Below are positions 16,226 through 25,995 of a DNA stretch of 64,000 bases, piece after piece. The stretch is taken from assembly GCA_963772375.1 (NCBI GenBank), contig CAVYXG010000005.1, positions 310,001-374,000 of the forward strand. Reading direction: 5' to 3'. The notes below the pieces were generated by a model that had not been told where the DNA came from, searched no databases, and was given only the letters and a program-made list of their open reading frames with translations. Origin of the DNA: DATBHM01 sp963772375. Its GTDB lineage: Bacteria; Actinomycetota; UBA4738; JACQTL01. Position 1 is the first letter of the stretch. The number at the start of each line of letters is the position of its first letter. The position numbers were made by a program, and so were the translations under genes.

Positions 16226-16935
16226 GACGACCGCTCCCCTCTCGCGATGCGCAGGTACGGCAGGAACGGCCGCTCCTCCTTGGTTCCCTCGGACACTGCG
16301 CGGCCCTTCTCGAACAGCGCGCCGGTCGGACAGACCTGCACGCACTTGCCGCAGCTCGTGCACGTCGGTGACTCGCCCCACGGCGTCCCGAGGTCCGTGA
16401 CCACCCGGGCCTCGATGCCCCGCCCCATGACGTCCCAGGTGTGCGCGCCCTCGATCTCGTCGCACACCCGGACGCACCGGGTGCACATCACGCACCGGTT
16501 GTGATCGATGGCGAACAGGTGGTGGCTCGCGTCGATGCCGACGTCTGGGTTCACGGCCGGCAGGTCGAAGTGCGTCACCTCGAGGTCTGCCGCCAGGTCC
16601 TGCAGCTCGCAGTGGTTGTTCGCCACGCACACCGCGCAGACGTGGTTCCGCTCGAGGAACAGCATCTGGACGATGGTCTGCCGGTAGGTCTCCAGGCGGT
16701 CGGAGTGGGCCGAGACCTGCATCCCCTCCTCGACCGCGGTCACGCAGGCCGGCTGGAGCTTCGGGTTTCCCGCCACCTCGACCACGCACAGGCGGCACGC
16801 GCCGATGTCCGAGAGCCCCCCGAGATGGCAGAGCGTCGGGATCTCGATGCCGTTCTCCTGGGCGATCTGGAGGATCGACTGCCCGACCGACCCGGCGACG
16901 TCCTTGCCGTCGATCGTGAGGGTCACGACGGTCAT
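16222..16935 (-). CDS. hoxU: diaphorase subunit HoxU (NuoG-N-terminal-like)
   Basis: Iron-sulfur subunit of 237 residues linking the flavin subunit to the hydrogenase. A [2Fe-2S] ferredoxin domain comes first (CHLGGLSDIGACRLC and a later Cys in PAC). It is followed by the HVCAVCVANNHC segment typical of NuoG and HoxU, then two [4Fe-4S] motifs, CVMCTRCVRVC and CTSCGKCVQVCP. The ATG at 16935 overlaps the hoxF stop by four bases. Confidence 0.93.
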   Translation of the reverse strand: MTVVTLTIDGKDVAGSVGQSILQIAQENGIEIPTLCHLGGLSDIGACRLCVVEVAGNPKLQPACVTAVEEGMQVSAHSDRLETYRQTIVQMLFLERNHVCAVCVANNHCELQDLAADLEVTHFDLPAVNPDVGIDASHHLFAIDHNRCVMCTRCVRVCDEIEGAHTWDVMGRGIEARVVTDLGTPWGESPTCTSCGKCVQVCPTGALFEKGRAVSEGTKEERPFLPYLRIARGERSS

Positions 16936-18593
16936 CGCGCCGGCACCTCCTCGTCGGCCATGCGGCAGACGCCGGCCGGGCAGCGACGTTCGAGGATGTG
17001 GTCCTCGTACTCGTCGCGGAAGTACCGCAGGGTGCTGAAGATCGGGTTCGGCGCGCCCTGGCCGAGGCCGCACAGGCTGGTCTTCTGGACCATGTCGGCG
17101 AGCTGCTGGATCTGCTCGAGGTCGTCCAGGGTCGCGAGTCCCTGGCAGATCCGTTCCAGCAGCAGGTAGAGCTGGGTCGTGCCCACCCGGCAGGGGATGC
17201 ACTTGCCGCACGACTCGTCGCGGCAGAAGTCCATGAAGTACCGCGTGACGTCGACCATGCACGAGGTGTCGTCCATGACGATCATGCCGCCCGAGCCCAT
17301 GTACGTCCCGACCTCTTTCAGCGACTCGTAGTCGACCGGCATGTCGAGGTGGTCGGCCGGGATGCATCCGCCCGAGGGACCGCCCGTCTGCACGGCCTTG
17401 AACGGGCGCCCGTCCACGATTCCTCCGCCGATGTCGAAGATGATCTCGCGCAGGGTGGTCCCCATCGGAACCTCGACCAGTCCGGTGTTCACCACGCGGC
17501 CGGCGAGGGCGAACACCTTGGTGCCCTTGCTCTTCTCGGTGCCGATGCCCGCGTACCAGTCCCCGCCGCTTCGAATGATCGCCGGGATGTTCGCGTAGGA
17601 CTCGACGTTGTTGATCACGGTCGGCATCCCCCACAGGCCGGCCACCGCCGGGTAGGGGGGGCGGACCCGGGGGTTCCCGCGATTCCCCTGGACGGACGCG
17701 ATGAGCGCGGTCTCCTCCCCGCACACGAACGCGCCGGCGCCGAGCCGAATGTCGACGGTGAACTCGAACGGTGTGTCGGCGATCTCGGGTCCGAGGAACC
17801 CCGCCCGGCCTGCCAGCCGGATCCCGGTCTTCAGCCGCGAGACCGCGAGCGGGTACTCCGCCCGGCAGTAGATGAACCCCTTCGTCGCCCCGACGGCGTA
17901 TCCGGCGATCGCCATGCCCTCGAGCACGCGGTGCGGGTCGCTTTCGAGGACGCTCCGGTCCATGAACGCGCCGGGGTCGCCCTCGTCGGCGTTGCAGACG
18001 ATGTACTTCTGCGCGCCGGGCGCCTTCGCCACGGTGCGCCACTTCAGCCCGGTCGGGTAGCCGGCCCCCCCTCGGCCACGGAGGCCGCTCTTCGTTACCT
18101 CCTCGATGACCTCGCCCGGCGTCATCGACGTCAGCGCGTGGCGGAGCGCCAGGTAGCCGCCCTCGACCTGGTAGTCCTCGATCTCCTCGGGGTCGATCCG
18201 GCCGGAGTTCTCGGTGACGATCCGAAGCTGGCGGGCGAAGAACGGCGCCGGCTCGGGCTTCGGAGCCCCGGGGTCCGCGGTCCGGAGCGTTTCGACCACG
18301 TCGTCGAGCGCATCCGGCGTCACTCGCTCCAACATCCGGCCGGCCTCCGGAACGTGCACCAGGGGCCCGGCGGCGCAGAGCCCGAGGCACCCCACGCGCT
18401 TCACGGCCACGTCGGTCAGGCCCTCGGCCCCGACGCGCTCGACCAGGCGGTCGACGACGAGGTCGGATTGCGCGGAGAGGCAGCTGGCCGCTTCGCAGAC
18501 GTACGCCGACGCCCGTGGCGCCCCCTCCGGCGCGAGCCCGTGGGTCCGGCGCCGACGAACCGGCGCGGCGTCGTCGTCGAGGGTGTCGGTCAC
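16932..18593 (-). CDS. hoxF: diaphorase flavin subunit HoxF (NuoF-like)
   Basis: NAD(H)-binding flavoprotein of 553 residues. The N-terminal thioredoxin-like [2Fe-2S] part has CEAASC and CLGLC. The NuoF core has the nucleotide/FMN loop GLRGRGGAGYPTGLKW and the NADE-type stretch CNADEGDPGAFMDR. The C-terminal [4Fe-4S] motif is SCGKCIPCRVG. The GTG at 18593 shares GTGA with the hoxE stop. It exchanges electrons between NADH and the hydrogenase module. Confidence 0.95.
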   Translation of the reverse strand: MTDTLDDDAAPVRRRRTHGLAPEGAPRASAYVCEAASCLSAQSDLVVDRLVERVGAEGLTDVAVKRVGCLGLCAAGPLVHVPEAGRMLERVTPDALDDVVETLRTADPGAPKPEPAPFFARQLRIVTENSGRIDPEEIEDYQVEGGYLALRHALTSMTPGEVIEEVTKSGLRGRGGAGYPTGLKWRTVAKAPGAQKYIVCNADEGDPGAFMDRSVLESDPHRVLEGMAIAGYAVGATKGFIYCRAEYPLAVSRLKTGIRLAGRAGFLGPEIADTPFEFTVDIRLGAGAFVCGEETALIASVQGNRGNPRVRPPYPAVAGLWGMPTVINNVESYANIPAIIRSGGDWYAGIGTEKSKGTKVFALAGRVVNTGLVEVPMGTTLREIIFDIGGGIVDGRPFKAVQTGGPSGGCIPADHLDMPVDYESLKEVGTYMGSGGMIVMDDTSCMVDVTRYFMDFCRDESCGKCIPCRVGTTQLYLLLERICQGLATLDDLEQIQQLADMVQKTSLCGLGQGAPNPIFSTLRYFRDEYEDHILERRCPAGVCRMADEEVPAR

Positions 18594-19075
18594 AGCGCCT
18601 CCAGCTGTTCGACCAGGGTCCCCGGGGCCAGCCGGCCCTTCACGTTGCCGTCCAGGATCATCGCGGGCGCCATCGTGCAGGCTCCCAGGCACCGGGCGAC
18701 CAGCAGCGAGAGCTTGCCGTCCTCGGTCGTCCCGCCGGGCTTGACGTCGAATCGCTCCTCGATCCCGTCCAGGATCCTGCGGGCGCCGTTGATGTAGCAG
18801 GCGGTCCCGAGGCAGATCACGCAGGTGTGTTCACCCTGCGGATTCAGCGTGAAGAACGAGTAGAACGTCGCGACGCCGTAAACCTTGCTGCGCGGGACCC
18901 CGAGCGACTGCCCCACGTACTCGAGCGCGTCGGTGTCGAGGTAACCGAACGCTTCCTGCACGGTGTGGAGGACCTCGATCAGGGCGTCCGGGCGCTGCCC
19001 GAGCCGGCGCATCCGTGTGTCGACGATGCGCCAACGCTTGTCGTCGCTGGGGGGCGCCGCCTTGGCGCTCACCAT
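18590..19075 (-). CDS. hoxE: diaphorase subunit HoxE (NuoE-like)
   Basis: Thioredoxin-fold [2Fe-2S] subunit of 161 residues, first gene of the hoxEFUYHW operon. The ligands are Cys88 and Cys93 in CLGTAC and Cys129 and Cys133 in CLGAC. The SLGVPRSKVYGVATFYSFF stretch is characteristic of NuoE and HoxE. The ATG at 19075 has only a weak upstream ribosome site. A HoxE subunit is typical of cyanobacterial and many actinobacterial group 3d enzymes. The operon diverges from phosphoketolase. Confidence 0.92.
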   Translation of the reverse strand: MVSAKAAPPSDDKRWRIVDTRMRRLGQRPDALIEVLHTVQEAFGYLDTDALEYVGQSLGVPRSKVYGVATFYSFFTLNPQGEHTCVICLGTACYINGARRILDGIEERFDVKPGGTTEDGKLSLLVARCLGACTMAPAMILDGNVKGRLAPGTLVEQLEAL

Positions 19076-19401
19076 GGCCACGCGGCCACTCCCAGGTGCG
19101 GGCGCGCGACGACCTCGAACGTCATCCCCTGGACCTCCCACTGCGTCACCGGCGCAGTCCGACTTCGATTCTCCACCGCGGCCGCCCGACCCAACAAGTC
19201 CACCGGCCTCCGGGGGTCGGGCCCGACGTCCGGGGCAGAGGTGGGGGTTCCCTTCGGTTCGTGCGTCGAGGCCCCCGGACGGCATCACCGCGGTCCGGCG
19301 CCGACCGTCGTTCGCGTTCATCTCGTGTTCCAGCGGGATCGCTAAGGTGGGCGACGGACCGGTCCGTTGCCCGCCGGTCTCGTCGTGGGAAGGAGCAGGT
19401 C
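19076..19401. other. 326-base divergent control region between hoxE and phosphoketolase
   Basis: No convincing gene lies here. It must hold both promoters. Visible structure is a 12-base perfect palindrome GTCGGGCCCGAC at 19216-19227 and the near-perfect 24-base palindrome listed separately at 19349-19372. I see no clear -35/-10 pair. Confidence 0.6.
19349..19372. promoter_or_regulatory. 24-base near-perfect palindrome upstream of phosphoketolase
   Basis: GGGCGACGGACC followed by GGTCCGTTGCCC, with a single mismatched pair. It ends 29 bases before the phosphoketolase ATG, a good place for an operator overlapping the promoter or the 5' leader. The cognate regulator is unknown. Confidence 0.45.
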
Positions 19402-21777
19402 ATGGCATCGCCACGGAACACCCTCAAGACCCGCGGCCTCACGGACGACGAGGTCGACCTCCTCGACGCGTACTGGCGGGCCGCGAACTACCTGTCCGTC
19501 GGGCAGATCTATCTGCTGGACAACCCGCTGCTGCGGACGCCGCTCGAGCCCGCGCACGTGAAGCCGCGGCTGCTGGGCCACTGGGGGACGACGCCCGGGC
19601 TCAACTTCGTGTACGCCCACATGAACCGCGTCATCCGGAACTGGGATCTGAACGCGATCTACGTCATGGGCCCCGGCCACGGCGGGCCGGCCACGGTGGC
19701 GAACGCCTACCTCGAGGGAACCTACTCCGAGGTCTACCCCGCGATCGGGCGGGATCTCGAGGGGCTGCGGGGACTGTTCCGGCAGTTCTCGTTCCCGGGC
19801 GGGATCCCCTCGCACGTCGCGCCGGAGACGCCGGGCTCGATTCACGAGGGCGGCGAGCTGGGGTACGCGCTCTCGCACGCCTACGGGGCGGCGTTCGACA
19901 ATCCCGAGCTGCTGGTGTGCTGCGTCGTCGGCGACGGGGAGGCGGAGACCGGCCCCCTCGCGACCGGATGGCACTCGAACAAGTTCCTGAATCCGGCCAC
20001 CGACGGGGCGGTGCTGCCGATCCTGCACCTGAACGGCTACAAGATCGCGAACCCGACGGTGCTGGCCCGGATCCCGGACGACGAGCTGACGTCGCTCCTC
20101 GAGGGGTACGGGCACTCGGTGCACTGGGTGAGCGGCGATGACCCGGGGGCGATGCACCGGCTGATGGGCTCGACCCTGGACGCGGTGGTCGAGCAGGTCA
20201 CCGACATCCAGCGTGCCGCCCGGAGCGGCGGCTCCGTGGAGCGGCCGCGGTGGCCGATGATCGTGCTCCGCACGCCGAAGGGGTGGACCGGCCCGAAGAC
20301 CGTCGACGGGCTGCCGGCCGAAGGGAGCTGGCGTTCGCACCAGGTGCCGCTCTCGGAGGTCCGGACGAACCCGGAGCATCTCGCCGTGCTCGAGGAGTGG
20401 CTGCGAAGCTACCGCCCCGAGGAGCTGTTCGACGACGACGGCGCGCTGGTCGAGGAGCTCGCCGCGCTCCCCCCGAAGGCGAACCGCCGAATGAGCGCGA
20501 ACCCCCACGCGAATGGCGGTCTCCTGCTCCGGGACCTCGCCCTCCCCGACTTTCGTGACTACGCCGTGCCGGTCGCGAAGCCCGGCACGACCTTCAGCGA
20601 GGCGACGCGCGTCACCGGGGCGTTCCTGCGCGACGTGATCCGGGCGAACCCGCGGGAGTTCCGGCTGTTCGGCCCGGACGAGACAGCGTCGAACCGGCTG
20701 ACCCCGGTGTTCGACGCGACGAACCGGACATGGATGGCATCGCTGCTCGACTCCGACGACCACCTTTCGCCGGACGGCCGGGTGATGGAGGTGCTCTCGG
20801 AGCACCAGTGCCAGGGCTGGCTGGAGGGCTACCTCCTGACCGGCCGGCACGGGTTGTTCAACTGCTACGAGGCGTTCATCCACATCGTCGACTCGATGTT
20901 CAACCAGCACGCGAAGTGGCTGAAGACCACGCGGGCGATCCCGTGGCGACGGCCGCTCGCGTCGCTCAACTACCTGCTGTCGTCGCACGTGTGGCGGCAG
21001 GATCACAACGGGTTCAGCCACCAGGACCCCGGGTTCATCGACCACGTGGTGAACAAGCGGGCGGAGATCGTCCGCGTGTACCTGCCGCCCGACGCGAACT
21101 GCCTGCTGTCGGTGACCGATCACTGCCTGCGCTCGCGCCACTACGTGAACCTGATCGTGGCGGGGAAGCAGCCGGCCCTCGACTACCTGTCGATGGACGA
21201 CGCGATCCTGCACTGCACGCGGGGGATCGGCATCTGGGACTGGGCGTCGAACGACGACGGTGACCCCGACGTGGTGATGGCCTGCGCCGGCGACGTCCCC
21301 ACGCTCGAGACGCTGGCCGCCGTCGACATCCTGCGACGGGAGCAGCCGCAGGTGAAGGTCCGGGTCGTGAACGTCGTCGACCTGATGCGGCTGCAGCCGG
21401 AGTCCGAACACCCGCACGGCCTCTCCGACCGGGACTTCGACACGCTGTTCACCGCCGGCCGGCCGGTGATCTTCGCGTACCACGGCTATCCCTTGCTGAT
21501 CCACCGCCTGACGTACCGCCGGACCAACCACGGCAACCTCCACGTCCGCGGCTACAAGGAGGAGGGGACCACGACGACCCCCTTCGACATGGTGATGCTG
21601 AACGACCTCGACCGGTTCCACCTGGTCATGGACGTGATCGACCGTGTGCCGTCGCTGGGCTCGCACGCCGCATCCCTGCGCCAGCGGATGGCGGACGAAC
21701 GGGTGCGGTGTCGCGCGTACACGCGTGTCGAGGGCGAGGACGACCCGGCAATACGGGGCTGGACCTGGCCGTACTGA
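19402..21777 (+). CDS. xfp: xylulose-5-phosphate/fructose-6-phosphate phosphoketolase
   Basis: Thiamine-diphosphate enzyme of 791 residues that splits xylulose-5-P (and often fructose-6-P) with phosphate into acetyl-phosphate and a triose- or tetrose-phosphate. The ATG at 19402 follows AAGGAG. Family blocks include LGHWGTTPGLNFVYAHMNR, MGPGHGGPA, the ThDP motif GDGEAETGPLATGWHSNKF, HQDPGF and SVTDHCLRSRHYVNL. The length is normal. The stop TGA overlaps the acetate kinase ATG (TGATG), so the pair forms an acetyl-phosphate-to-ATP unit. Confidence 0.96.
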   Translation: MASPRNTLKTRGLTDDEVDLLDAYWRAANYLSVGQIYLLDNPLLRTPLEPAHVKPRLLGHWGTTPGLNFVYAHMNRVIRNWDLNAIYVMGPGHGGPATVANAYLEGTYSEVYPAIGRDLEGLRGLFRQFSFPGGIPSHVAPETPGSIHEGGELGYALSHAYGAAFDNPELLVCCVVGDGEAETGPLATGWHSNKFLNPATDGAVLPILHLNGYKIANPTVLARIPDDELTSLLEGYGHSVHWVSGDDPGAMHRLMGSTLDAVVEQVTDIQRAARSGGSVERPRWPMIVLRTPKGWTGPKTVDGLPAEGSWRSHQVPLSEVRTNPEHLAVLEEWLRSYRPEELFDDDGALVEELAALPPKANRRMSANPHANGGLLLRDLALPDFRDYAVPVAKPGTTFSEATRVTGAFLRDVIRANPREFRLFGPDETASNRLTPVFDATNRTWMASLLDSDDHLSPDGRVMEVLSEHQCQGWLEGYLLTGRHGLFNCYEAFIHIVDSMFNQHAKWLKTTRAIPWRRPLASLNYLLSSHVWRQDHNGFSHQDPGFIDHVVNKRAEIVRVYLPPDANCLLSVTDHCLRSRHYVNLIVAGKQPALDYLSMDDAILHCTRGIGIWDWASNDDGDPDVVMACAGDVPTLETLAAVDILRREQPQVKVRVVNVVDLMRLQPESEHPHGLSDRDFDTLFTAGRPVIFAYHGYPLLIHRLTYRRTNHGNLHVRGYKEEGTTTTPFDMVMLNDLDRFHLVMDVIDRVPSLGSHAASLRQRMADERVRCRAYTRVEGEDDPAIRGWTWPY

Positions 21778-22871
21778 TGCGAGTCCTCGTCGTCAACGCG
21801 GGATCGTCGAGCCTGAAGCTGTCCGTCCTCGACGACGAGGATGAGGTGTCCTCGGAGACGCTGCCCGCGCCGTCGGGCCGTGTGGACACCGACGCGCTCC
21901 GGGACGCGATCGCGCGCTCCTCCCCCATCGACGCCGTGGGCCACCGGATCGTCCACGGTGGAACGGAGTTCGTGGAGCCGGTGCTCCTCTCACCCGGCGT
22001 GGTGCGGCGGCTGTCCGCGCTCACCGACCTCGCTCCGTTGCACCAGCCGAAGTCGCTCCGCGGCGTCGACACCGTGACCCGCGCCCTGCCCGACGTTCCG
22101 GCCGTGGCGTGCTTCGACACGGCCTTCCACGCGGGGATGCCGCCGGCCGCGTCGACGTACGCGCTTCCGCCGGAGTGGCGCAAGCGGTGGCAGCTGCGGC
22201 GGTTCGGGTTCCACGGGCTGTCGCATGCGTGGGCGTCCCGGCGGGCCGCGGCGTTGATGGACGCCGCTCCCGGTGACGTGCGCGTCGTGGTGTGCCATCT
22301 CGGCGCGGGGGCCTCGCTCTGCGCCGTCGACGGCGGGCGGTCGGTCGACACGACGATGGGCTTCACGCCCCTGGAAGGGCTGGTCATGGCGACGCGGTCG
22401 GGTTCGGTCGATCCCGGGCTGGTGCTCTGGCTGGAGGAACACGTCGGGATGCCGCCGTCCGAGCTCGCGTCGACGCTGGAGCACCGGTCGGGGTTGTACG
22501 GGTTGACCGGGACCGGCGACATGCGCGCGATCCTGGCCGCCGAGGCCGACGGCGACCAGGAGGCAGCGCTGGCGGTCGAGATCTACCTCCACCGGATCCG
22601 TTCCAGCCTGGCAGCGATGGCGGCCGCGATGAACGGGCTCGACGCGGTCGTGTTCACCGGCGGGGTCGGCGAGAACAGCCCGGCGATCCGGCAGCGAACG
22701 GCCGACGGGCTCGGGTTCCTGGGCATCGCGCTCGACGATGAGGCCAACGCGAACGCCGAACCCGACGCGGAGGTCGGAACGGCCGGTTCGGCGGTCCGGG
22801 CGTTCGTCGTCCGGGCGCGCGAGGACCTCGAGATCGCGACCCAGGTCCGGACGGTGCTCGGATCTCGCTGA
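21777..22871 (+). CDS. ackA: acetate kinase
   Basis: Enzyme of 364 residues that converts acetyl-phosphate and ADP to acetate and ATP. The ASKHA-fold start RVLVVNAGSSSLKLSVLD, the HRIVHGG block, FDTAFHAGMP, RRFGFHGLSHAWASRRA and FTGGVGENSP are all acetate-kinase signatures. It is somewhat shorter than the usual 390-400 residues, with trimmed loops. It is translationally coupled to phosphoketolase, which supplies its substrate. Confidence 0.94.
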   Translation: MRVLVVNAGSSSLKLSVLDDEDEVSSETLPAPSGRVDTDALRDAIARSSPIDAVGHRIVHGGTEFVEPVLLSPGVVRRLSALTDLAPLHQPKSLRGVDTVTRALPDVPAVACFDTAFHAGMPPAASTYALPPEWRKRWQLRRFGFHGLSHAWASRRAAALMDAAPGDVRVVVCHLGAGASLCAVDGGRSVDTTMGFTPLEGLVMATRSGSVDPGLVLWLEEHVGMPPSELASTLEHRSGLYGLTGTGDMRAILAAEADGDQEAALAVEIYLHRIRSSLAAMAAAMNGLDAVVFTGGVGENSPAIRQRTADGLGFLGIALDDEANANAEPDAEVGTAGSAVRAFVVRAREDLEIATQVRTVLGSR

Positions 22872-22963
22872 CGCCCTCGTTGGGTGGTCCCTCGCCGTCC
22901 GATGTCAACCTCGGGCCGCCTTCGTTGGTCGTAGTGGTGTCGGAAACGGGAGGCACCGTGGCC

Positions 22964-23428
22964 GTGAGCGATCGAGCGACCGAGGACGAGCTCCGGCGGC
23001 TCGTCCAGATCGCCTATCCGAGGCTCGTTGCCAGCCTCACGTTCGTCTGCGGGGATCGAGCGGTCGCCGAGGATGTGGTCCAGGAGGCGCTGGCCAGGTG
23101 GTGGGAGCTCACCGCCCGCGGCCGCCGGATCGACAACCCGGAGGCATGGGTGACCATCGTCGCCCTGAACCTCAGCCGGACATGGTGCGCCGGATGGCCG
23201 CGGAGCGAGGGCACGGGCCCGGTTGGTCAGACCGACCCCGCCCCGCCGACGGCCGAGGCGGTCGACCTCCGCCGAGCGCTGCTCCGCCTGCCCCGCCGCG
23301 AGCGCGAGGCGGTCGTCCTCCACTACTACCTGGACATGCCGGTGGCCGACGTGGCGGTCGTCCAGCGGGTCACGACCGGCACCGTGAAGACGTCCCTGCA
23401 CCGTGCCCGCCGATCCCTGGCCCGCTGA
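22964..23428 (+). CDS. ECF-type RNA polymerase sigma factor
   Basis: Small sigma-70 family factor of about 154 residues. Region 2 holds DRAVAEDVVQEALARWWEL; region 4 holds LPRREREAVVLHYYLDMPV and the helix-turn-helix TTGTVKTSLHRARRSL. GTG codons at 22958 and 22964 are both possible; the second has GGGAGG ten bases upstream. The gene 38 bases downstream has a single N-terminal membrane helix, the position usually taken by an anti-sigma factor, but it is broken by frameshifts. Confidence 0.85.
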   Translation: MSDRATEDELRRLVQIAYPRLVASLTFVCGDRAVAEDVVQEALARWWELTARGRRIDNPEAWVTIVALNLSRTWCAGWPRSEGTGPVGQTDPAPPTAEAVDLRRALLRLPRREREAVVLHYYLDMPVADVAVVQRVTTGTVKTSLHRARRSLAR

Positions 23429-23465
23429 GTGTCCGACGTTGAGGCGTCCGATGAGGAGGTTGAAC

Positions 23466-24480
23466 ATGACCCGGCATGATCGTTCGTTGCGGGAGGCGCT
23501 CCGCCGCGCGGTCGACCTCCCCGGCACCGACGGCGTCGTCGAACGGGTGGCCCACCACCGGGCGCGATACCGGCGCCGGAACCGTCTGAGCCGTGTCGCG
23601 CTGGTGGTCGTGGTGATCGCGGCGGTGAGTTCGGCCACCTGGCTCCTGGCGCGGACGTTGGGCGTCGGCGCGGGAACTCCGGCGACCCACTCGTCGACGG
23701 GGAAACCCGTTCCGTCGCCGCATGGCTCCGCGGGTGGCCCGGCGCCCTTCCCGTCGGCGACCGGCGGGGGGGCGAATCCGACCCCGACCGGGAGCGCATC
23801 GTGCATCGAGCGAACTGCCCTGCGTGGCGACTTCGATGGCGACGGCAAGGTGGACTCGGCCCGGCTCAGCGACTCCGGCGGAGGGGACAGGTGGATCCTG
23901 CCATGGACTGGACGGCCCCTCGGGTCCTGGCAGCTCGACGACGGCGAGGGTGCTCGCTCCTCGCCGCGCCGGACCTCGACGGAAACGGAACGGCGGAGAT
24001 CGACGTCTTGACGGTCGATTCCCGGTGCAGGACGTGCTCAACTACACGCCGCCCCCGCGGGAGACCGGCCCGGACCACATCCAGTCGCACCGCCCGGCGA
24101 TCCGGCGGGCGGATTCGTCCCGGGTCGCCGGCCAGGTTCACGTTCGGTGGGGACGAGTTCATGACGTACAACGCGCGGTGCCGCGATGACGGAACAGCAC
24201 GCGTCGTGGTCCAAACCGCCGCGGAGAGTCTTCCGCACGACAGCGTGGACGCCATGTGTGGTACGTGCACGAGACCGTCCTGAGGTTCGTGCGGTCATCG
24301 CCGCTCGTCGGAGCGACCCCCGACAACAGGGCATTCGAGGTGGTCTCCACGCGGGACTTCACCGTTCCCATGACCGACCCGGAACAGCGACCGCTGTTCG
24401 CGCAGCACGACGAGTTCTGTGGGCGCCCACCGCCGGAGGTGGCCCGAAGGACAGCGCTCCGGGACACGTCGCCATCATGA
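23466..24480 (+). pseudogene. membrane-anchored protein next to the sigma factor, broken by about five frameshifts
   Basis: Starts at the ATG at 23466 with AGGAGG six bases upstream. The first frame gives a basic N-terminus, one membrane helix (LSRVALVVVVIAAVSSATWLL), a Ser/Pro/Gly linker and an FG-GAP-like repeat (RGDFDGDGKVDSARL). The protein then resumes in other frames: APDLDGNGTAEIDVLTVD, FPVQDVLNYTPPPRETGPD, FTFGGDEFMTYNARCRDDG and WYVHETVLRFVRSSPLVG, ending at 24480. Joins fall near 23945, 24015, 24105, 24120 and 24252, each explained by one missing base. It could be a decayed sigma-partner protein, or a stretch of poor sequence. Confidence 0.65.
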
Positions 24481-24680
24481 CGGCGTGGTCGATCCGAGGC
24501 AGCCATCGGGCGCCGGGGCGCGGTATGGCCGTGCACCGGTCGGCAGCGACCGGCGTTGACCGCATGAGTGACCCGGCTCGCCCGGGGCCCGACGGGCACC
24601 CGGGCGGAAGGACTTCCGGCCCGATCCTACGGAGGCCAAGCGTGGAACGCTCGGGCGTCACCGTGAGGGAGGTGCTGGCC

Positions 24681-25933
24681 ATGACCGAGCCGTTCCTGCT
24701 CCTGCCCGTCGCATCGGGACTGCACGACCAGGAAGCCTCCGGAGGATCCTGTCGGGGTTCGAGCTCTCGCTGATGGGGATCGGCGCCGAGCCGATCGAGG
24801 AGGCGGACCTCGGACGGCCGCTCCCGCTGATCGTTCCTGGTGCTCACCGGTGGCACCGAGCGGCGCATCCTCGAGCTGGTGGCGGCCCGCCACCACGTCG
24901 TTCACGGCGAGCCGGTCACCCTGCTCGCCCATCCGGGGCAGAACTCGCTGCCGGCCGCCCTCGAGGCGCTGGCGCGGGTGCAGCAGCTCGGTGGGCGCGG
25001 GCGGATCGTGTGCATGGACGGCCCGGACGACCCGACCGGGCTGGCCGCGGTGACGGCGGCCGCCGAGGACGCGGCCGTGTGGACGTGGATGCACGGGGCC
25101 AGGATCGGGCTCGTCGGTGATCCGTCCGAGTGGCTGGTGGCCAGCAGCCCCGATGCCGGGACCGTTCGGGCCTCGTGGGGCCCGGAGGTGGTGCCGATCC
25201 CGATGGAGGAGATCGAGGTCCGGTACGGGACGCGGGACCGGCCGCCGGGCGTTCGCTGTCGGACTCGGTCGGCGACGCGGCGACGCTGCTCCTCGGCGTC
25301 GAACCTCCGGACGTGGCCCTGGCGGGACGGCTGTACCCGGCGCTCGCGGGCTCGGTGCACGCACACAGCCTCGACGCGTTCACGGTCCGGTGCTTCGACC
25401 TGCTCCGCGACCTCAAGACGTCGGGGTGCCTCGCCATCGCCCAGCTGAACGACGACGGGATCGTGGCCGGGTGCGAGGGCGACCTCGTGAGCGGGGTCGC
25501 GATGATGTGGGTCCGCCGGCTGCTCGACGCGACACCGTGGATGGCGAACCCCGCCCGGATCGACCCGGCCGCCGGCGAGGTCCTGCTCGCACACTGCACG
25601 ATCGCGCCGTCACTGGTGGAGGGATTCGCGCTGCGCACCCACTTCGAGTCCGGGATCGGGGTGGGGATCGCGGGCGACGTGCCGGCCGGCGACGTGACGC
25701 TGGTGCGGATCGGCGGCAGGGACATGGACAGGATCTGGATCGCCGAGGGAACGGTTACGCCGCACGTGCCGCTCGAGGACGTGTGCCGGACGCAGATGCA
25801 CGTGACGCTCGACCGACCGGAACTCGCCCGCCGCCTGCTCGAGCAGCCGTTCGGCAACCACATCGTCGCGGTCCCAGGCCGCCACGCCGAGCGCTTGGCA
25901 GCCTGGTGGCGGTGGGCGATCGTCCCGAACTGA
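24681..25933 (+). pseudogene. L-fucose isomerase-like protein, broken by three frameshifts
   Basis: Begins at the ATG at 24681 with GGAGG eight bases upstream (MTEPFLLLPVASGLHDQEAS). It continues in other frames as RILSGFELSLMGIGAEPIEE, LTGGTERRILELVAARHH and SVGDAATLLLGVEPPDVALAG, and ends at 25933. The C-terminal part (LVEGFALRTHFESGIGVGI, EDVCRTQMHVTLD, FGNHIVAVPG) matches the L-fucose isomerase-related family, which interconverts aldoses and ketoses. Joins fall near 24740 (base lost), 24833 (base gained) and 25245 (base lost). If whole, it would be about 417 residues. It is inactive unless the indels are sequencing errors. Confidence 0.7.
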
Positions 25934-25995
25934 TTCGGCCTCCCTCGACGGGACCGGACACCACTCTCCGTGCCGGCCTGAACCAGGCCCACGGG

